Part shown: positions 61,280 to 61,752 of the stretch, one piece after another
How the letters are laid out: each line of letters starts with the position of its first letter
Position numbering within the stretch: position 1 is the first letter of the stretch
Made by a program: the position numbers and the translations under genes
Origin: Bacteroides sp. CAG:927
Lineage (GTDB): Bacteria > Bacteroidota > Bacteroidia > Bacteroidales > Muribaculaceae
DNA: 61,752 bases
Direction of reading: 5' to 3'
Assembly: GCA_000431155.1 (NCBI GenBank)
Contig: HF985636.1
Location: 61,916-123,667, forward strand
The notes under the pieces: generated by a model
What the model was told of the DNA's origin: nothing
The model's database searches: none
The model's input: only the letters and a program-made list of their open reading frames with translations

Positions 61280-61752
61280 AGTTTATTTTGCCGAGTGGAT
61301 ATAAATTCTTGCCGATAGGAGGATTGTGTATCCAGTTATGCCGCAAGAGGTAAATTGAGATTAATGTTGCTATGGGGTGTATCTTATTATCAGAGAATTA
61401 GTGGAAATGTCTGATAGGCGAGCTGCTGAAATGCATTCGTGCAATAGCACAAAAAGAAAATGGAGCGTAACCTTTTGAGTTACACTCCATTTTGTTATTG
61501 TTGGTTAGTTGGCTTACTTTCTCATATTTGAAATCCCCTGAATATCAGCGCAATGCAATCATACATTCCAAATATGGCAATAATAGATTGAAGATAAATC
61601 AATATGTATCTAACATGATAAAGTAGGGCTATTATTATAGCCATTGACATGTTTATGTGTTGTCATGCCTATATCGTTTATAGTGTCTCACCCATGTTAA
61701 TTGCATACTATTAGTTTACAATAGTTCGTTAAAAATTTGATTATAGGCTAAG
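61280..61752. other. non-coding end of the window
   Basis: A/T-rich, about 470 bp; I see no gene or RNA. The only structure noted is the stem-loop at 61457-61493. Confidence 0.6.
61457..61493. terminator. bidirectional terminator-like stem
   Basis: 15-bp stem with one mismatch (61457-61471 with 61479-61493), A and T tracts on the outer sides. Confidence 0.65.

Noticed and set aside
1..61752. CRISPR array, integrase, transposase or rRNA
   Set aside because: No regularly spaced repeats, no recombinase or transposase motif and no rRNA core sequence noticed.

Overview
The window is a piece of a Bacteroidota chromosome, very probably order Bacteroidales. The evidence is the gene families (two-domain Fkp, DUF349, DUF4296, DUF4827, DUF3943, DUF5063, DUF5103 and PCMD proteins, an LspA-DUF4296 pair, a type IX secretion plug protein), promoters of the form TTTG-N19/20-TAnnTTTG instead of the sigma70 type, and a near absence of Shine-Dalgarno sequences. 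Base composition is roughly balanced in the core. A Muribaculaceae-like gut commensal fits, but the family level is a guess.

Layout. 1-3.9 kb: plus-strand operon with the 3' part of ileS, a DksA-like regulator, lspA, a DUF4296 lipoprotein and a 55-residue protein. 4.1-9.6 kb: minus-strand tRNA-Gln, tyrS, an NhaC antiporter, a divergent glutaminase homologue and a FadL-type porin. 9.7-12.4 kb: an anaerobic sulfatase-maturase-like radical SAM enzyme converging on a RecD-like helicase. 12.6-24.6 kb: plus-strand DUF349 protein, a polyprenyl-phosphate sugar transferase with recQ, rplY-pth-S4 protein, then nrnA-DUF4827-glmM-NlpC/P60-OmpA (wall precursor and envelope genes). 24.6-25.2 kb: long non-coding stretch that may hold a structured RNA. 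25.2-30.4 kb: envelope proteins, tgt and an LptF/G permease. 30.4-36.7 kb: a phosphoethanolamine transferase overlapping an Omp85-like barrel, DUF3943 and PCMD proteins, an ABM-domain enzyme and an aquaporin. 36.8-41.5 kb: five-gene minus operon yicC-gmk-nadD-DUF5063-M18 peptidase, with divergent tsaB. 41.5-50.0 kb: class I fumarase, fluoride exporter, tRNA-Arg(CCG), ung, the T9SS plug protein, DUF3109, and the minus operon ssb-OPT-MATE. 50.1-56.5 kb: fkp, a TM2 protein, and a secreted C10 cysteine protease with BspA-type repeats and a T9SS-like tail.

From about 56.5 kb the character changes. The DNA is visibly richer in A/T, spacing is loose, and the genes are accessory: a YhcG/DUF1016 PD-(D/E)XK nuclease, an unusual membrane protein with an ExbD-like tail, a small charged helical protein, a broken BspA-like gene, and a Fic protein with an overlapping winged-helix partner. 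A perfect 20-bp palindrome lies at the border. This is the best place to look for something undescribed, although no complete known defence or mobile system can be recognised.

Most of the rest is housekeeping plus envelope and glycan work: fucose activation (Fkp), an initiating sugar transferase, GlmM, lipid A modification, lipoprotein processing and type IX secretion. Several core enzymes lack residues thought to be essential in their families: Tgt without its zinc cysteines, a glutaminase homologue without its catalytic serine, a DksA-like protein without its zinc finger, and an SSB without its acidic tip.
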